DNA of 64,000 bases from Bifidobacterium primatium (GCF_002802875.1 NZ_PEBI01000001.1:211830-275829); one strand, 5' to 3'. Numbered from the stretch's first letter, positions 8,913 to 19,900 are shown. The notes: generated by a model from the sequence alone, not told the origin. Numbers and translations are program-made.

Positions 8913-10614
8913 TTACCGCTTCTTGCCGCCGGCCATGCGGAAGGGGGGCGGCCTTCTTGCGATGACGGTGGAATCCACCCGACTTGGCGTTGCCGCCGCG
9001 CTGCTGCGAACCGCCGCGCGCGGAGGAGCCGCCGTTCTTGCCGCGTCGGCGTTCCTCGCCGTTGCGCGCCACGGCGCCGCGTTTGCCGCCGCCACGGTTG
9101 TCGATGCCGCGCCTTGCGGAATCACGCTTGCCGGAGTCACGACGGGATTCCGATTCATCACGGGATTCGGCGGCAGCCGCTCCCCTGTTCCGAGAGCGTG
9201 AACGGCGTCCGGTTCCCGCAGGCTTCTGCGGCGCCGGCTTGGGCAGCTCCCAGCCATTGACGAGCGGGGCATGCTCGCCGACCAGCTCCTCCACCTCGGG
9301 CGAGGTGGGCGTGACCTCCACGGAGGCGATGCGCAGGCCGGCGCGGCGCATCATCTGCCGCACCTCCTTCTCCTGACCGGGCAGCACGAGCGTGACCACG
9401 TCGCCGGAATGGCCGGCGCGAGCGGTGCGGCCGGAACGATGCAGGAACGACTTGGGGTCGGCCGGCGGCTCGACCTGCACCACGAGCTCCACGCCGCTGA
9501 TGTCCACGCCGCGCGCGGCCACGTCGGTGGCCACGAGCACGCGTACGTCGCCGTTGCTGAACGCGGCGAGATGGCGGTCGCGCTGGTTCTGCGAAAGATT
9601 GCCCTGCAGGTCGACGGCGGGAATGCCGGCCTTCACCAGTTTGGCGGCCATCTTCTTCGCCTGGTACTTGGTGCGGGTGAACAGGATGCGCTTGCCCATG
9701 CCCGAGGCCAGCTGGCGCACCAGCTCATGCTTGTTGCCCTGCGTGACGACGAACACGTGATGCGTCATCTCGTCCACATGCGATTCGGCGGAATCCACGG
9801 CGTGCACGCGCGCGTTCTTCAGGAAGCGCTTCACCAGCCCGTCTACACCGTGGTCGAGCGTGGCGGAGAACAGCATGTGCTGGCTGTGCGGATCGATCTT
9901 GCCCAGCAGTCGGGTCACTGCGGGGAGGAAGCCCATGTCGGCCATCTCGTCGGCCTCGTCGAGCACGGCGATGCGCACGGATTCCAACGACAGCAGGCCC
10001 TGGCCAAGCAGGTCCTCGAGACGTCCGGGGCAGGCCACGACGATATCGGCTCCGTTGCGCAACGCCGTCACCTGTCGGCTCTGCTTCACGCCGCCGTAGA
10101 TGGTGACGGTCGTCAACCCGTAGGCATCGGCCAGCGGACGAATCACCTCGTCGATCTGGTTGACGAGTTCGCGCGTGGGGGCGAGCACCAGGCCGCGCGG
10201 ATGCGGCAGCCGCGCATCCGACGCGGCTCCCCCGCGGTTACGGATGCGCCTGAAGTCACGCATGGCGGCGGCGCCGGACGAGCGTTCGCCGCCAAGACGG
10301 GCGACCAGGGGGATGGAGAACGCAAGCGTCTTGCCCGACCCGGTCTTGCCGCGGCCGAGCAGGTCACGGCCGGCGAGGGAATCGGCCAGGGTATCGGCCT
10401 GGATGGGGAACGCCGTGGTCTTGCCGTCGGCGGCGAGCACACGCACCAGCGGCTTCGGCACGCCCAATTCGGCGAACGAGACGGCGGCGGGCGCGTCGTC
10501 GTCCGTCTTGCCTCCCATATCATCCATATCGTCCGGATGGTCCATATCATCCGAGCGGTCATCAAAATCGGTCGTCACATCGTCAACGTCGTCAATATCA
10601 ATATGCTTCGGCAC
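8913..10614 (-). CDS. DEAD-box RNA helicase with apparent frameshift near the 3' end
   Basis: ATP-dependent RNA helicase, probably for ribosome assembly or mRNA turnover. After an acidic N-terminus it has AxxGxGKT (GKTGSGKT, 89-96), PTRELVNQ, the DEAD-type box DEAD (219-222), SAT (250-252), and in the second lobe ATDVAARGVDI and HRSGRTARAGHSG. The tail after about residue 470 is Arg/Gly/Ser-rich and basic, as in RNA-binding C-termini. The GTG start has GAAAGG upstream. In the printed sequence the frame reads on past 8943 for about 390 codons antisense to the exporter. Skipping one base in the six-G tract 8943-8948 gives the basic end PFRMAGGKKR and a stop at 8913-8915; that end is used here. 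Confidence 0.85.
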
Positions 10615-10705
10615 AGCAGCCTTTCAACGGGAATTCAAGCCGGAATCCGCCGGCTTGCAGTGAAAACAAACGTCCATAAGCGTACCGGAGCGTGTGGAGA
10701 AGCGG

Positions 10706-11650
10706 CTACACCATCAGGTCGTCGATGGAGGGCTGGAAGAGCACGGCGTGAGGCTTGCTCACCTTGAGAATCGACCGCTCGCCCAACGTGAGCGTGCCGC
10801 CGATCGACGAGCGCTCGGTGTGGACGACCGCGTTGAGCCGGTCGCCGTTCTTGAACGAGATCTCGCCGCGGTCCCATTGCGCGAGGAACCGCCGGTCGGC
10901 GATGCGCGCATAGAACTTCTGGTCGCCGTCCTTGAACCGCCATTTGTCGGAGCTGAACTGGATGGTGTCGATCTGCAGCTGACGGGTCTCGATAAGCGGC
11001 TTGTGCACCTCGACCAGGTCGTCCACGTCGCGCAGGGCACGGGCCACGCCGGACGGGATGTCCAGCGATCCGCCGGAATCGGGCGCGCAGACCGTCACCA
11101 TGTCCACGTCGATGCTGGCGAACGAGCCGAACGCGCGGCCGAGGTACTTCGCGAGGCGAATGGATTTCGACGCCACATAGGCCTCATGGTCCACGACGAC
11201 GGGCGTGGCCTGCTCCGCGAACGTCACCTCCACGCCGTCCTCCGTCATGACCGCACGCTCCGACGAGTTCGGCATCGGGTCCCCGGTGGTGAGCACGCGC
11301 GCCTTGAAGATGCCGATGGTCTCGATGAATCCGACGGCGATGTCCGTCACGTCGGTCACATCGGCCATGCCGCGCCCGGACCCGCCACCGGCGTCGGGCG
11401 CGGCGGCCCGCGCGATGGCGACCGGCTCGCCGAGCAGCACCAGCGACGCGACGAACGCCCCTCTCCTCGGCCGCATGGAGTCGGCGACGGCGTCGAGGTT
11501 CATCAGCGGCAGCACGATGTTGCGGTATTCGCCCACGGCGTCGGTGAATCCGCTGAGCGACGCCGCCAGCGACCTGATGTTCAACGACCGCGAGCGCGCC
11601 GCGTTGCCGGAGTATCGCAGTTCGATCGCCGTTCTGGTCTGATGCTCCAT
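10706..11650 (-). CDS. Hypothetical protein, divergent partner of the DUF262 gene
   Basis: A 314-residue soluble protein that I cannot assign to a family. The ATG at 11650 is chosen because AAAGGAG lies seven bases upstream. The N-terminal half (TAIELRYSGNAARSRSLNI, FTDAVGEYRNIVLPLM) looks helical and Arg-rich. A Gly-rich loop follows (PDAGGGSGRGM). The C-terminal third (IQFSSDKWRFKDGDQKFYARI, FLAQWDRGEISFKNGDRL) looks like a small beta-rich domain. There is no signal peptide or membrane segment. It is divergent from the DUF262/RAMA gene, separated by 131 bp, so joint regulation or function is possible. Confidence 0.8.
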   Translation of the reverse strand: MEHQTRTAIELRYSGNAARSRSLNIRSLAASLSGFTDAVGEYRNIVLPLMNLDAVADSMRPRRGAFVASLVLLGEPVAIARAAAPDAGGGSGRGMADVTDVTDIAVGFIETIGIFKARVLTTGDPMPNSSERAVMTEDGVEVTFAEQATPVVVDHEAYVASKSIRLAKYLGRAFGSFASIDVDMVTVCAPDSGGSLDIPSGVARALRDVDDLVEVHKPLIETRQLQIDTIQFSSDKWRFKDGDQKFYARIADRRFLAQWDRGEISFKNGDRLNAVVHTERSSIGGTLTLGERSILKVSKPHAVLFQPSIDDLMV

Positions 11651-11781
11651 GAGTCCGCTCCTTTGTGCCGTATGTTCCATACGATATCTCACGAACACGC
11701 GTCGTTCCGGTAATGCATCGCCCGCTGTGCACGCGTTATAGTGGCAGGGATACATCGGCGTAGTTTCACGAAGGGGACGGC

Positions 11782-13962
11782 ATGGCGATCAATGCGAGCG
11801 AGAAGCCGCTCGGCAAGGTGTTTTCCACGGATTATCAGTTCGTCATCCCGGCCTTCCAGCGCGCGTATTCGTGGCGGGTCGAGCATATGCTGCAGCTAGT
11901 CGACGACCTGCGCGACGCCTCTGAACATCCCGACCATCCGTATTTCCTCGGTTCGCTGATTCTGGTGGGCGACGGCGACCCGAACAACCGGCTGTTCCAG
12001 GTGATCGACGGCCAGCAGCGCCTTACGTCGCTGACCATCATCATCGCCATCCTGCGGGCCATGGAGAAGGACCATGATCTGTCCGACAATCTCAATGCGC
12101 TGATTCTCGAGGAGGGCAACCGTCTGTTCGGCCGTGCGGCCGAACCGAGGCTGACCCTGCGCGAGCGTGACGCGGAGTTCTTCCGCGACTATGTGCAGGA
12201 GGGCAATCTGGAGGGCCTGTTCGATCTTCGCGACACCGACCTGGAGTCGAACGCGCAGCGCAACATCATGCAGAACACGAAGGCGGCGTATGATGCGCTG
12301 TCGTCGCTGACCGACGACGAGCGCCGGTATTTCGCCTCGTATCTGGTGAGCAACGTGCTCATGATCATCGTGACGACGAACGACCTGGCCGGCGCGCACC
12401 GCATCTTCGATGTGATGAACATGCGAGGCATGCCGCTGACGCCGTCGGATGTGCTTAAGGCGAAGGCGATCTCGGCGATCGACATCGCGGACCGCGACTA
12501 CTACGGCAGGCGTTGGGACAATGCTGTCGATCCGTTGGGAGACAACGTCGAGACGTTCTTCAACGACCTGCTGCTGGGCATTTCGCCGAAGAAGTCGCAC
12601 CGCATGATCCTCGACGGCTTCCAGTCGAAGGCATTCGACGCGTATCTGGAGAAGAACACGGCCGTGGAGTTCATCAACAACATCCTCGTGCCGTATGCGA
12701 CGGCGTGGAACATCCTCGGCCAGCCGCACGCGTATGACCTGCCGCAGGAGGTGTCGGAATGGCTGGTGCGGCTTGACGACTTCCCGACGACGGAATGGAA
12801 GTCGGTGGCGATCTGGGCGTTGGTCAACATCGGGCGGGTCGGCGTGCTCGGAGCGAACGGCTCGGCGAGCGCGACGAACGACGCGGATACGGCGGCGACG
12901 TCCGCGAGGAACGACGCGGGCGCGAACGCAGGCCCGCAAGGCGGACGGCATTCCGCGCGGCATTCGCGCGTTCCGCAGACCATCACGTTCGAGGAGAAGG
13001 ACCAGGAGCAGCTGGTGAAGGTGCTGCGCGCGCTGGAACGCGTGACCGGCGTCGACAATCTCGGCAAGGCGTCGTCGTCGCAGCGTCGCCAGCGTGTGGT
13101 GCAGATCCTCAAGGACCTCGACCATGGCCGCAAGCTGAAGAAGTCGACCGGGTTCAGCGTGAGCGACGAGGACCGCAAGACCGCTCTGGCCCGTCTGCGC
13201 GGCGAGATGCAGATGAACGACACGATGAAGAAGGTGCTGCTGCTGCGCGCCAACGACGTGAGGAACGGCTCGCCCGTGGTCCGTCCTCGCAGCGTCAACG
13301 TGGTGCGAATCCTGCCGGAGAGGATCGGCCCGAACTCGTCGTTCGTCACCTGGCCGGAGGCGACGCGCGACCATTGGACGGACCGCATCGGCAACATGGT
13401 GCTGTCGGCGGCAAACGAACAGCAGCTGGCCGACGTCGACAGCTTCACGCCGCGTATGGAGCGCATCACCGAGGCTCCCCGTTCCCGTCGGTTCCCGCTG
13501 ACCGCCGAACTCACATCGGTGACGGGCATGACGCCCGATGTGCTGGAGCGCCGTCAGAACGAGATCGTGCAGCTGCTTGCCGAATACTGGCGGATTCGTT
13601 TCGACGCCGACGACGTGGATCTGACGTCGGTGAGCGAGGAGACGCTGTCCCGAGGGGCCCGACGGGTTTCGCAGGGCTCGCGGCGCATCACCATCATGCA
13701 GGTGATCGACGCAGGACTGCTCGTCCCCGGCGAGAAGCTGGTGTGGAAACGTCCGCGCCTGGGGCAGGAATGGTATGCCACGGTGACGAACGACGGCAGG
13801 CTCGAACTTGAGGACGGTTCCGTGCATGCCACGCCCACGGCGGCGGCGCGTGCGGCCAGCGGCAAGGCGGCGGGGGCCGCGCTCAACGTGTGGAAGCGGG
13901 TCTCCAACGGGCAGAAGCTCAGCGACGTATGGCAGACGTATCGTCTGAGCACGCTGAAGTAA
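11782..13962 (+). CDS. DUF262 protein with degenerate DUF1524-like region and C-terminal RAMA domain
   Basis: A 726-residue protein of the GmrSD-like class. The N-terminal DUF262 (ParB-like fold) shows IPAFQRAYSW (22-31) and VIDGQQRLTSL (74-84), the nucleotide-handling motif of this class. A low-complexity Ala/Asn/Asp linker lies at about 355-395. Residues 505-610 (RILPE...WPEATRDHW...GNMVLS...LAEYW) follow the layout of the DUF1524 HNH domain, but the usual His of HILPQ is Arg. The C-terminal 100 residues (VIDAGLLVPGEKL...WYATV...DGSVHATPTAAARAASG) match RAMA, a domain often attached to restriction-linked proteins. It is likely a DNA-modification-dependent restriction or antiphage factor; no methylase is nearby. 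SD AAGGGGA. Confidence 0.8.
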   Translation: MAINASEKPLGKVFSTDYQFVIPAFQRAYSWRVEHMLQLVDDLRDASEHPDHPYFLGSLILVGDGDPNNRLFQVIDGQQRLTSLTIIIAILRAMEKDHDLSDNLNALILEEGNRLFGRAAEPRLTLRERDAEFFRDYVQEGNLEGLFDLRDTDLESNAQRNIMQNTKAAYDALSSLTDDERRYFASYLVSNVLMIIVTTNDLAGAHRIFDVMNMRGMPLTPSDVLKAKAISAIDIADRDYYGRRWDNAVDPLGDNVETFFNDLLLGISPKKSHRMILDGFQSKAFDAYLEKNTAVEFINNILVPYATAWNILGQPHAYDLPQEVSEWLVRLDDFPTTEWKSVAIWALVNIGRVGVLGANGSASATNDADTAATSARNDAGANAGPQGGRHSARHSRVPQTITFEEKDQEQLVKVLRALERVTGVDNLGKASSSQRRQRVVQILKDLDHGRKLKKSTGFSVSDEDRKTALARLRGEMQMNDTMKKVLLLRANDVRNGSPVVRPRSVNVVRILPERIGPNSSFVTWPEATRDHWTDRIGNMVLSAANEQQLADVDSFTPRMERITEAPRSRRFPLTAELTSVTGMTPDVLERRQNEIVQLLAEYWRIRFDADDVDLTSVSEETLSRGARRVSQGSRRITIMQVIDAGLLVPGEKLVWKRPRLGQEWYATVTNDGRLELEDGSVHATPTAAARAASGKAAGAALNVWKRVSNGQKLSDVWQTYRLSTLK

Positions 13963-14119
13963 ATAACGTAAGGAACATAGAAAAGAAGAAACGAAAAAAG
14001 AGGAAGATATACGGACGCCGTTGGCCGTATCTCCGATCGATAAGGTCTGGTCCTCGAATCAGAGAAGACCGAATGACTCATGCCAGCCGATGCCTGCGGG
14101 CATCATGACCGGCGACGGA

Positions 14120-14245
14120 TCACTTGTCCTCTTCGATCTGACGGGCGACGTAGCGCATGGTCTCGAGCATGTCCTTGTTGACGTAATCCATGCTGGAGAA
14201 GCTGGCCATCGCGAGACCCTCCTGGAATGCCTTTGCGAACTTCAT
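14120..14245 (-). CDS. 41-residue small protein
   Basis: A short gene encoding MKFAKAFQEGLAMASF and ending MRYVARQIEEDK. An excellent ribosome binding site, AAGGAGGT, is five bases before the ATG. The product is an amphipathic, mixed-charge peptide with no long hydrophobic run, so probably cytosolic or membrane-surface. A small hairpin (14089-14104) follows its stop. It stands alone between the DUF262 gene and rarD. The function is unknown; the strong SD and regular amphipathic pattern argue that it is real. Confidence 0.7.
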   Translation of the reverse strand: MKFAKAFQEGLAMASFSSMDYVNKDMLETMRYVARQIEEDK

Positions 14246-14411
14246 GATGAACCTCCTTGATTGGTTTTCCTTGTTGCGATTGTCAATCTAGGAGGCGGGC
14301 ATTACGGATGCAACGGTTTTCCATTCGTTGCACAATTCCTTCGCGATTATTGTGCGTCAGCGCACATTAGGTCGTTCCAATGGCGGTTTTCCGAAGTGGA
14401 TTGCGGCTTTT

Positions 14412-14442
14412 GCCGCTTTTGCAGGCCTTCTGCAAAAGCGGC
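14412..14442 (-). terminator. Hairpin after rarD
   Basis: Perfect 13-bp inverted repeat (14412-14424 with 14430-14442; GCCGCTTTTGCAG arm) 40 bp past the rarD stop. No clear U-run follows. Otherwise 14246-14411 shows no gene; it holds AT-richer DNA that likely contains the promoter of the 41-aa gene. Confidence 0.5.
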
Positions 14443-14480
14443 GCAGAAGGCCGGCAGCCGAAGGAAGGCGATGCGACGGC

Positions 14481-15404
14481 CTATTTTCTTCCCAGTTCGA
14501 GGCGGCTGCGATGCTGCCGCACGAGGTCGACGGAGTATACGGCCAGGGCCAGCCAGATCACGCCGAACGATATGAACCGGTGGGCGGGCACCTGCTCGCC
14601 GAGCACGACGATGCCGAGCAGCAGCTGGATGGTGGGCGTGATGTACTGGGTGAAGCTCAGCATGAGGAACGTCGCGTGCTTGACGCCGTACGAGGTGAGC
14701 ACCAACGGCACGGCGGTGAGCACGCCGCATCCGGCGAGCAGCGCCCACACATGCCATGGGGCGTCGGCGGGCACGCCGAACCTCGGCTGCACGGCCAGGG
14801 CGATGAACGCCACCGGCGTGAGCACGCCGGTCTCGAACGTCAGCGATTCGAAGGCGTCGAGCGGCACGAAGCGTTTGATGAGACAGTATCCGCTGTAGCT
14901 GAACACCATGGCGAGGGCGAGACCGGGGAACCTGCCGGTGTCGATGACGTAGAGGATGCCGCCGATGAGCGCGATGAGCATGGACGCGATGCCGAGCGCG
15001 CTGGTCCTCTCGCGCAGGAGAAGCAGTGCGAGCATCATGTTGACGAGCGGGATGAGGAAGCCGGCGGCGCTGGCCTCGGACGTGTGGCCGATGGAGACGA
15101 GATAGATGTAGACGACCCAGTCGATGGTGACGAGCACGGCGGCGAGCACGGACATCCAGAACACGCGACGCGTGCGCCACATGGCCTTCACATGGGCCAC
15201 GAGCCCGCCCCAGCGGCCGGTGACCAGCATGAACAGCACCATGACCACGGCCGCGGTGACGATGCGGTAGAGCATCACGTTCATGGAGGACACGCTGTCG
15301 AGCGCCGCCCAATACAGGGGGAACATGCCGTATACGAGCGCCGACGCGATGGTGGCCGCCACGCCGTGCGGGGTCTGCTTCACTTCTTCAACCGCTTTCT
15401 TCAC
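14481..15404 (-). CDS. rarD: EamA/RarD-type transporter
   Basis: A polytopic membrane protein of about 307 residues with roughly ten membrane segments in two EamA halves. RarD signatures are visible: ASALVYGMFPLYWAAL near the start, LLRERTSALGI, and FTQYITPTIQLLLGI with FGVIWLALAVYSVDL near the end. The family exports amino acids or other metabolites and was named for chloramphenicol sensitivity; the substrate here cannot be told. The start is uncertain. The GTG giving VKKAVEEVKQ is used because residues further upstream are Arg-rich and unlike the family, but no clear SD precedes it. Confidence 0.85.
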   Translation of the reverse strand: MKKAVEEVKQTPHGVAATIASALVYGMFPLYWAALDSVSSMNVMLYRIVTAAVVMVLFMLVTGRWGGLVAHVKAMWRTRRVFWMSVLAAVLVTIDWVVYIYLVSIGHTSEASAAGFLIPLVNMMLALLLLRERTSALGIASMLIALIGGILYVIDTGRFPGLALAMVFSYSGYCLIKRFVPLDAFESLTFETGVLTPVAFIALAVQPRFGVPADAPWHVWALLAGCGVLTAVPLVLTSYGVKHATFLMLSFTQYITPTIQLLLGIVVLGEQVPAHRFISFGVIWLALAVYSVDLVRQHRSRLELGRK

Positions 15405-15608
15405 CCCACGATGATACCGCGAGGCCGCGCTCCGGCGGCCGCGGACGGCCTGCCGACGGCAACGCGCGGCGGAGCCGTCCGCACGGCACGGCGACATGCC
15501 CCACCGGTGAACAACGGCATAACTCTCGTCGATGCGATGACCCCTCCCCGAGCTTCGGGGGCATAATGCAAGGAGGGAATCATCGTCAACGAAGAGGAAG
15601 CCTGCCGT

Positions 15609-16952
15609 ATGAGGACGCTACGGAACCGAACCATCATGTTGATCGTGGCGATGCTGTCGCTGCTCGCCTACACCGTCATCCGCTTCACATGGCTGGTCTC
15701 CTCCGGAATCGGCGGACAGATGACCCTCGCCGATATCGTATGGATGCTCGGCCTCATCGTGGTGGTCGCGATCTGCATCTACTACACCGTCAGGAACATC
15801 AGACTCCTCAGGCGGGGAGTCACCACGGCACGGGGCATCATATGGATGTTCAACGAGATCCATTCGACGGATTCGGACGGTGACCCGACGACCCGTTTCG
15901 AATACACGATCCGGCTCGAACGCGGCGACACCCTCAAATTCGCCGAACTGCCGGTCTACGGCCGCATCGAACGCCTCATGAAGACGCCGGGCACGCATAT
16001 CATCCTGCGATGGATCGAAGACACCGACATCATCGACCTCATCGAGCCGGACCCCGGGTATCCGCAGCCCAATCCCTATGACGTGGTCGAAGAGCGACGG
16101 GGAGACAACGCCAACAGGAGCGCCGGCAGCGGCAACGCCAGCAACAATAGGAACGACGATGCCGACAAGCACTACACCGTCGTACGACGCATGGCGACGT
16201 CCCAGGAACACGAATGGCGGACCTCGCATATGTCGTCCATGCCATACGGTGCGACGACCATGCCGTATATGGCGCCGGCGGCGCAGGGGACGGACGGCGG
16301 CAACGGCAACGCCGACGACGATGCCGCATGGTACGACGCGAAGCGCCGGTATGCGGTGCTGCTCAATCCGCCGACGATGCTGTTCTTCTTCGGTCTGGTG
16401 GCCCTTACCGGATATCAGTTGGGAACGATGTCGCCGTTCGGCGTAGAGCGTGTGATGCAGGATGCGGTGGTGTTCGTCAGCGCGCTGGTCTTCGCGGTCT
16501 GGATGATCATCCACATGCTGGTGCAGGGGCCCAGCCTGGCCCACGACGACATATACCGGCACGAACCGCGGCAGGTGCGCTCGCGCCTGCTGCGCCGCAA
16601 CATCGTACGGCACTGCATCGGCATCGTGGTCTTTCTGGCCATCGGCCTTTCGGGATTGTCCGGCGTGTTCGGCACGTTGCAGCAGGGACCCGTCACGAAG
16701 CCGGTGACGTTCAGCAGCTTCGCGCATCATACGGAGACCGATGACGACGACGATGAGACCGAATACGCCGATTTCACGTTCACCGACGCCCTAGGCGAGG
16801 AGATCGGCATCAGCGTGGAATCATCCCACGAGGAATACATTCTTCGCCAGACCGGGGAGAGGACCGGACGCGGATTGGTGCTGACCTACTGGGATCTCGG
16901 CCACGGCAACTACGCCTACGACCACGCCAGGCCCAACGCCACGACGGAATGA
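15609..16952 (+). CDS. Hypothetical multi-pass membrane protein
   Basis: A 447-residue protein with two N-terminal membrane segments (about 8-30 and 42-64) and two or three more at about 255-360 (LLNPPTMLFFFGLVALTG, MQDAVVFVSALVFAVWMII, GIVVFLAIGLSGLSGVFG). Between them is a soluble region of about 190 residues with a beta-like part (RFEYTIRLERGDTLKFAELPVYG) and a disordered Asn/Gly/Asp linker. The C-terminal 90 residues begin with an acidic run (DDDDDETEY) and look extracytoplasmic. The layout resembles DUF3592-type proteins (an immunoglobulin-like domain between helices), but I am not sure of that. AGAGGAAG is upstream. Confidence 0.75.
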   Translation: MRTLRNRTIMLIVAMLSLLAYTVIRFTWLVSSGIGGQMTLADIVWMLGLIVVVAICIYYTVRNIRLLRRGVTTARGIIWMFNEIHSTDSDGDPTTRFEYTIRLERGDTLKFAELPVYGRIERLMKTPGTHIILRWIEDTDIIDLIEPDPGYPQPNPYDVVEERRGDNANRSAGSGNASNNRNDDADKHYTVVRRMATSQEHEWRTSHMSSMPYGATTMPYMAPAAQGTDGGNGNADDDAAWYDAKRRYAVLLNPPTMLFFFGLVALTGYQLGTMSPFGVERVMQDAVVFVSALVFAVWMIIHMLVQGPSLAHDDIYRHEPRQVRSRLLRRNIVRHCIGIVVFLAIGLSGLSGVFGTLQQGPVTKPVTFSSFAHHTETDDDDDETEYADFTFTDALGEEIGISVESSHEEYILRQTGERTGRGLVLTYWDLGHGNYAYDHARPNATTE

Positions 16953-16985
16953 GACCAGCCCAGACAGAACCCGTCCGGCACCCGA

Positions 16986-19900
16986 CTAGTGCAGCAGGGC
17001 GAGCAGATCGTCGCGGGTGAGGGCGGATATGGCGTTGCCCGACGACGACGCGGCGTCCACGAACCGTGAGGCGAGGTCGGTCTTGCCATGCTGCAGGTTC
17101 AGGATGCGTTCCTCAATGGTGTCCTTGGCCACGATCTGATACACGTTCACGTCCTGCGTCTGTCCGATGCGATGGGCACGGTCGGTGGCCTGGTCCTGTG
17201 CGGCGGCGTTCCACCATGGGTCGGCGTGCACGACCACACAGGCGCCGGTGAGGTTGAGCCCCGTGTTGCCTGCCTTGAGCGAGATAAGGAACACGGGGGT
17301 GGCGTCGGCGTTGAAGGCGTCCACGAGTTCGAGCCGTCGCTTCTTCGGCGTGGCGCCGGTGATGATGTCGTAGGCGACGTCGTCGCGGCGCAATCGTTCG
17401 GCTATCAGATCCAGATAGCTCGTGAACTGGGAGAAGATGAGCATCTTGCGTCCGGCGTCGCGGCACGAGAGCACAAGCTCCTCGATGGCATCGAGCTTGG
17501 CGGATTTCGGCGGCCTCGCGGATTTCGCGGCCTTCACGGCGCCGCCCGCCGCCACGGCCGTCGCATCCTTCGACGCCACGTCCGCCGAGCCGTCGTCCTG
17601 TGGCAGGTCGGAGCCGTAGTTCGCGTACAGCAGCCGTGGATCGCAGCAGGCCTGGCGCAGCCTGGTCAGCTGGGCAAGCACCTGAATCCGGCCCGCATTG
17701 AAGTCCACGTCCTTCTGCTTGTTCAATGTGGCGCGCAGACGTTGCTCGAGCGCCGCATACAGTCGCCGCTGCTCGCCCTCCAGCCGCACGGTGATGACGT
17801 TCTCTATCTTCTCCGGCAGGTCCTTCAGCACGTCGGCCTTGCGGCGGCGCAGGATGAACGGGCCGACGAACGCCTGAAGCCTGGCCTGCGCCTTCTCGTC
17901 ACCGCTCAATACGGGCATTTCGAAGCGCTCGCGGAAGTGCGCGTACGAGCCGAACATGCCGGGCATGAGGAAGTCGAAGATGCTCCACAGTTCGGCGAGC
18001 CGGTTCTCTATCGGCGTGCCGGTGAGCGCGAACCGGTGACGGGCTGCGATCGCGCGCACGGCCTTCGACGATTTGGTCGCGTGGTTCTTCACATACTGGG
18101 CCTCGTCCAACACCATGCAGCAGCATTCGATGCCGTCGTAGTCGGCGATGTCGCGGCGCAGCAGGTCGTATGACGTGATGAGCACGTCGGGGACGGAGGA
18201 ATCGCCGGACTTCCCACCGCCGCGCGCCGTTTCGAGCATCCGCCGCCGTTCGGCCTTCGTTCCGGCCACGACCTCGACCGACAGCTCCGGCGCGAACTTC
18301 GCGCATTCGGCGGCCCAGTTGTAGACCAGCGACGCCGGACAGACGATGAGGTTCGGCCCGACGGTGCGGAATTCGTCGCGTCGGGCGACGAGCAGCGACA
18401 GCAGCTGCACGGTCTTGCCCAGGCCCATCTCGTCGGCGAGGATGCCGCCGAAGCCCTTGTCGCATACGGCGCTGAGCCAACGGAATCCCTCGACCTGATA
18501 CGGGCGAAGCGTCGCGGCCAACGATTGCGGCACGGCGTACGAGGCCGGGTCGATGACCTTCAGATCGTTCACGTAGTCGCGGAATCGTTCGTCCTTGTCG
18601 TCGTCGGCGACCTGATGGTCGAGATAATAGGCCTCGTATGACGGCACCGCGACGCCTGCCGCCAGTTCCTCGGGCTTGAGTCCCAGGTCGGCGGCGATGT
18701 CGTCGATGGCCGCCGTGTTCACATCATGCAGGTTCACGAACGCACCGTTCGACAGGCGATGATATTTGCGGCGGCGTCGGTATCCGGCGAGCAGCGCGGG
18801 CACATCCTTGGGATCGATTTCGTCGGCGATCGGCGATATCTCCACCAGATCGGATTTCAGCGACAGACCGACCCTGATGACCGGATGGCTTACGGCGGTC
18901 AGGCCGTCGAACGCGGGTGTGGAGAACACGTCGCCGAGGTCGCGCAGCACGGGCAGCCCTTCGGTGAGCAGCCGCCATATGGCGTCGTCGTCGGATTCGG
19001 GAATGCGGGCGATGAGACCTTCCGGCCGGGGGAAGTAGTGCAATGCCGCCTCGACGGCAAGGCGTTCGGCGTCGCGGTCGCGCATCGCGTCATGCGGGCC
19101 GATGCCGGCGAACACGTCGAACCGGTCGTCGCCGTAGCGGGCCTTCATCTCGCAGCTGACGCCATGCAGGTCGCGGTCAAGATAGATTTCGATGCGGCAT
19201 GGCAGGCGTCTGCGCCGCGCCAGCTCGTCCGGCAGACGCATGGGGATGCCATTGCCGTGGCCTTCATCTCGCGACGAATCCTGCGGCGCGACGGCGTTCG
19301 CGGCGCCGTCGGTGTCGGCCGGATCCGCCGCGTCGCCTCGTACGGGCGTGACGTAGGGCAGCACCGTCGCGGCGAATATATCCACGTCGTCGGGACCGAG
19401 ATAGAGTCCATCGGCGTCGTTGTCGTCGCATAGCACGTCGATGACGCGACGATTCTCCACGAACCGACGGCTGCACCGGTGGATCACCGGAATCCCGCCG
19501 TCGATGTCGTCCGCCGACGCGCGGACGATGACGAAACTGCTCTGCTGGCCGATTATCAACGCCTCCGCGTTCATGCGATGCCGTATAACATAGCCGCCAC
19601 CGTGGCCGACGACGGCACCGGACGCGGCGGAGCCGCCGTCATCGGTGCCGACACCGTCGGAGCCGTCGATGCGTTCGACCGACAATCCCATATCGGGGTC
19701 GCCGTCCACGACGGATGCATCCATGGCCGCCGCATAATACCCTGCGGGCGCGTAATCGATGGTCTGCCCCGAATCCACGTACAGATCGAGCAGATCCGCG
19801 ATTTCGGCGTCGGTGAGCAGCATCTCGGAGGACTGCGGCTTACGGCTTCGGTAGCCGCCGCGATATCCGCCGCGGCGGCCGACGGACGCGCCGCCGACGG

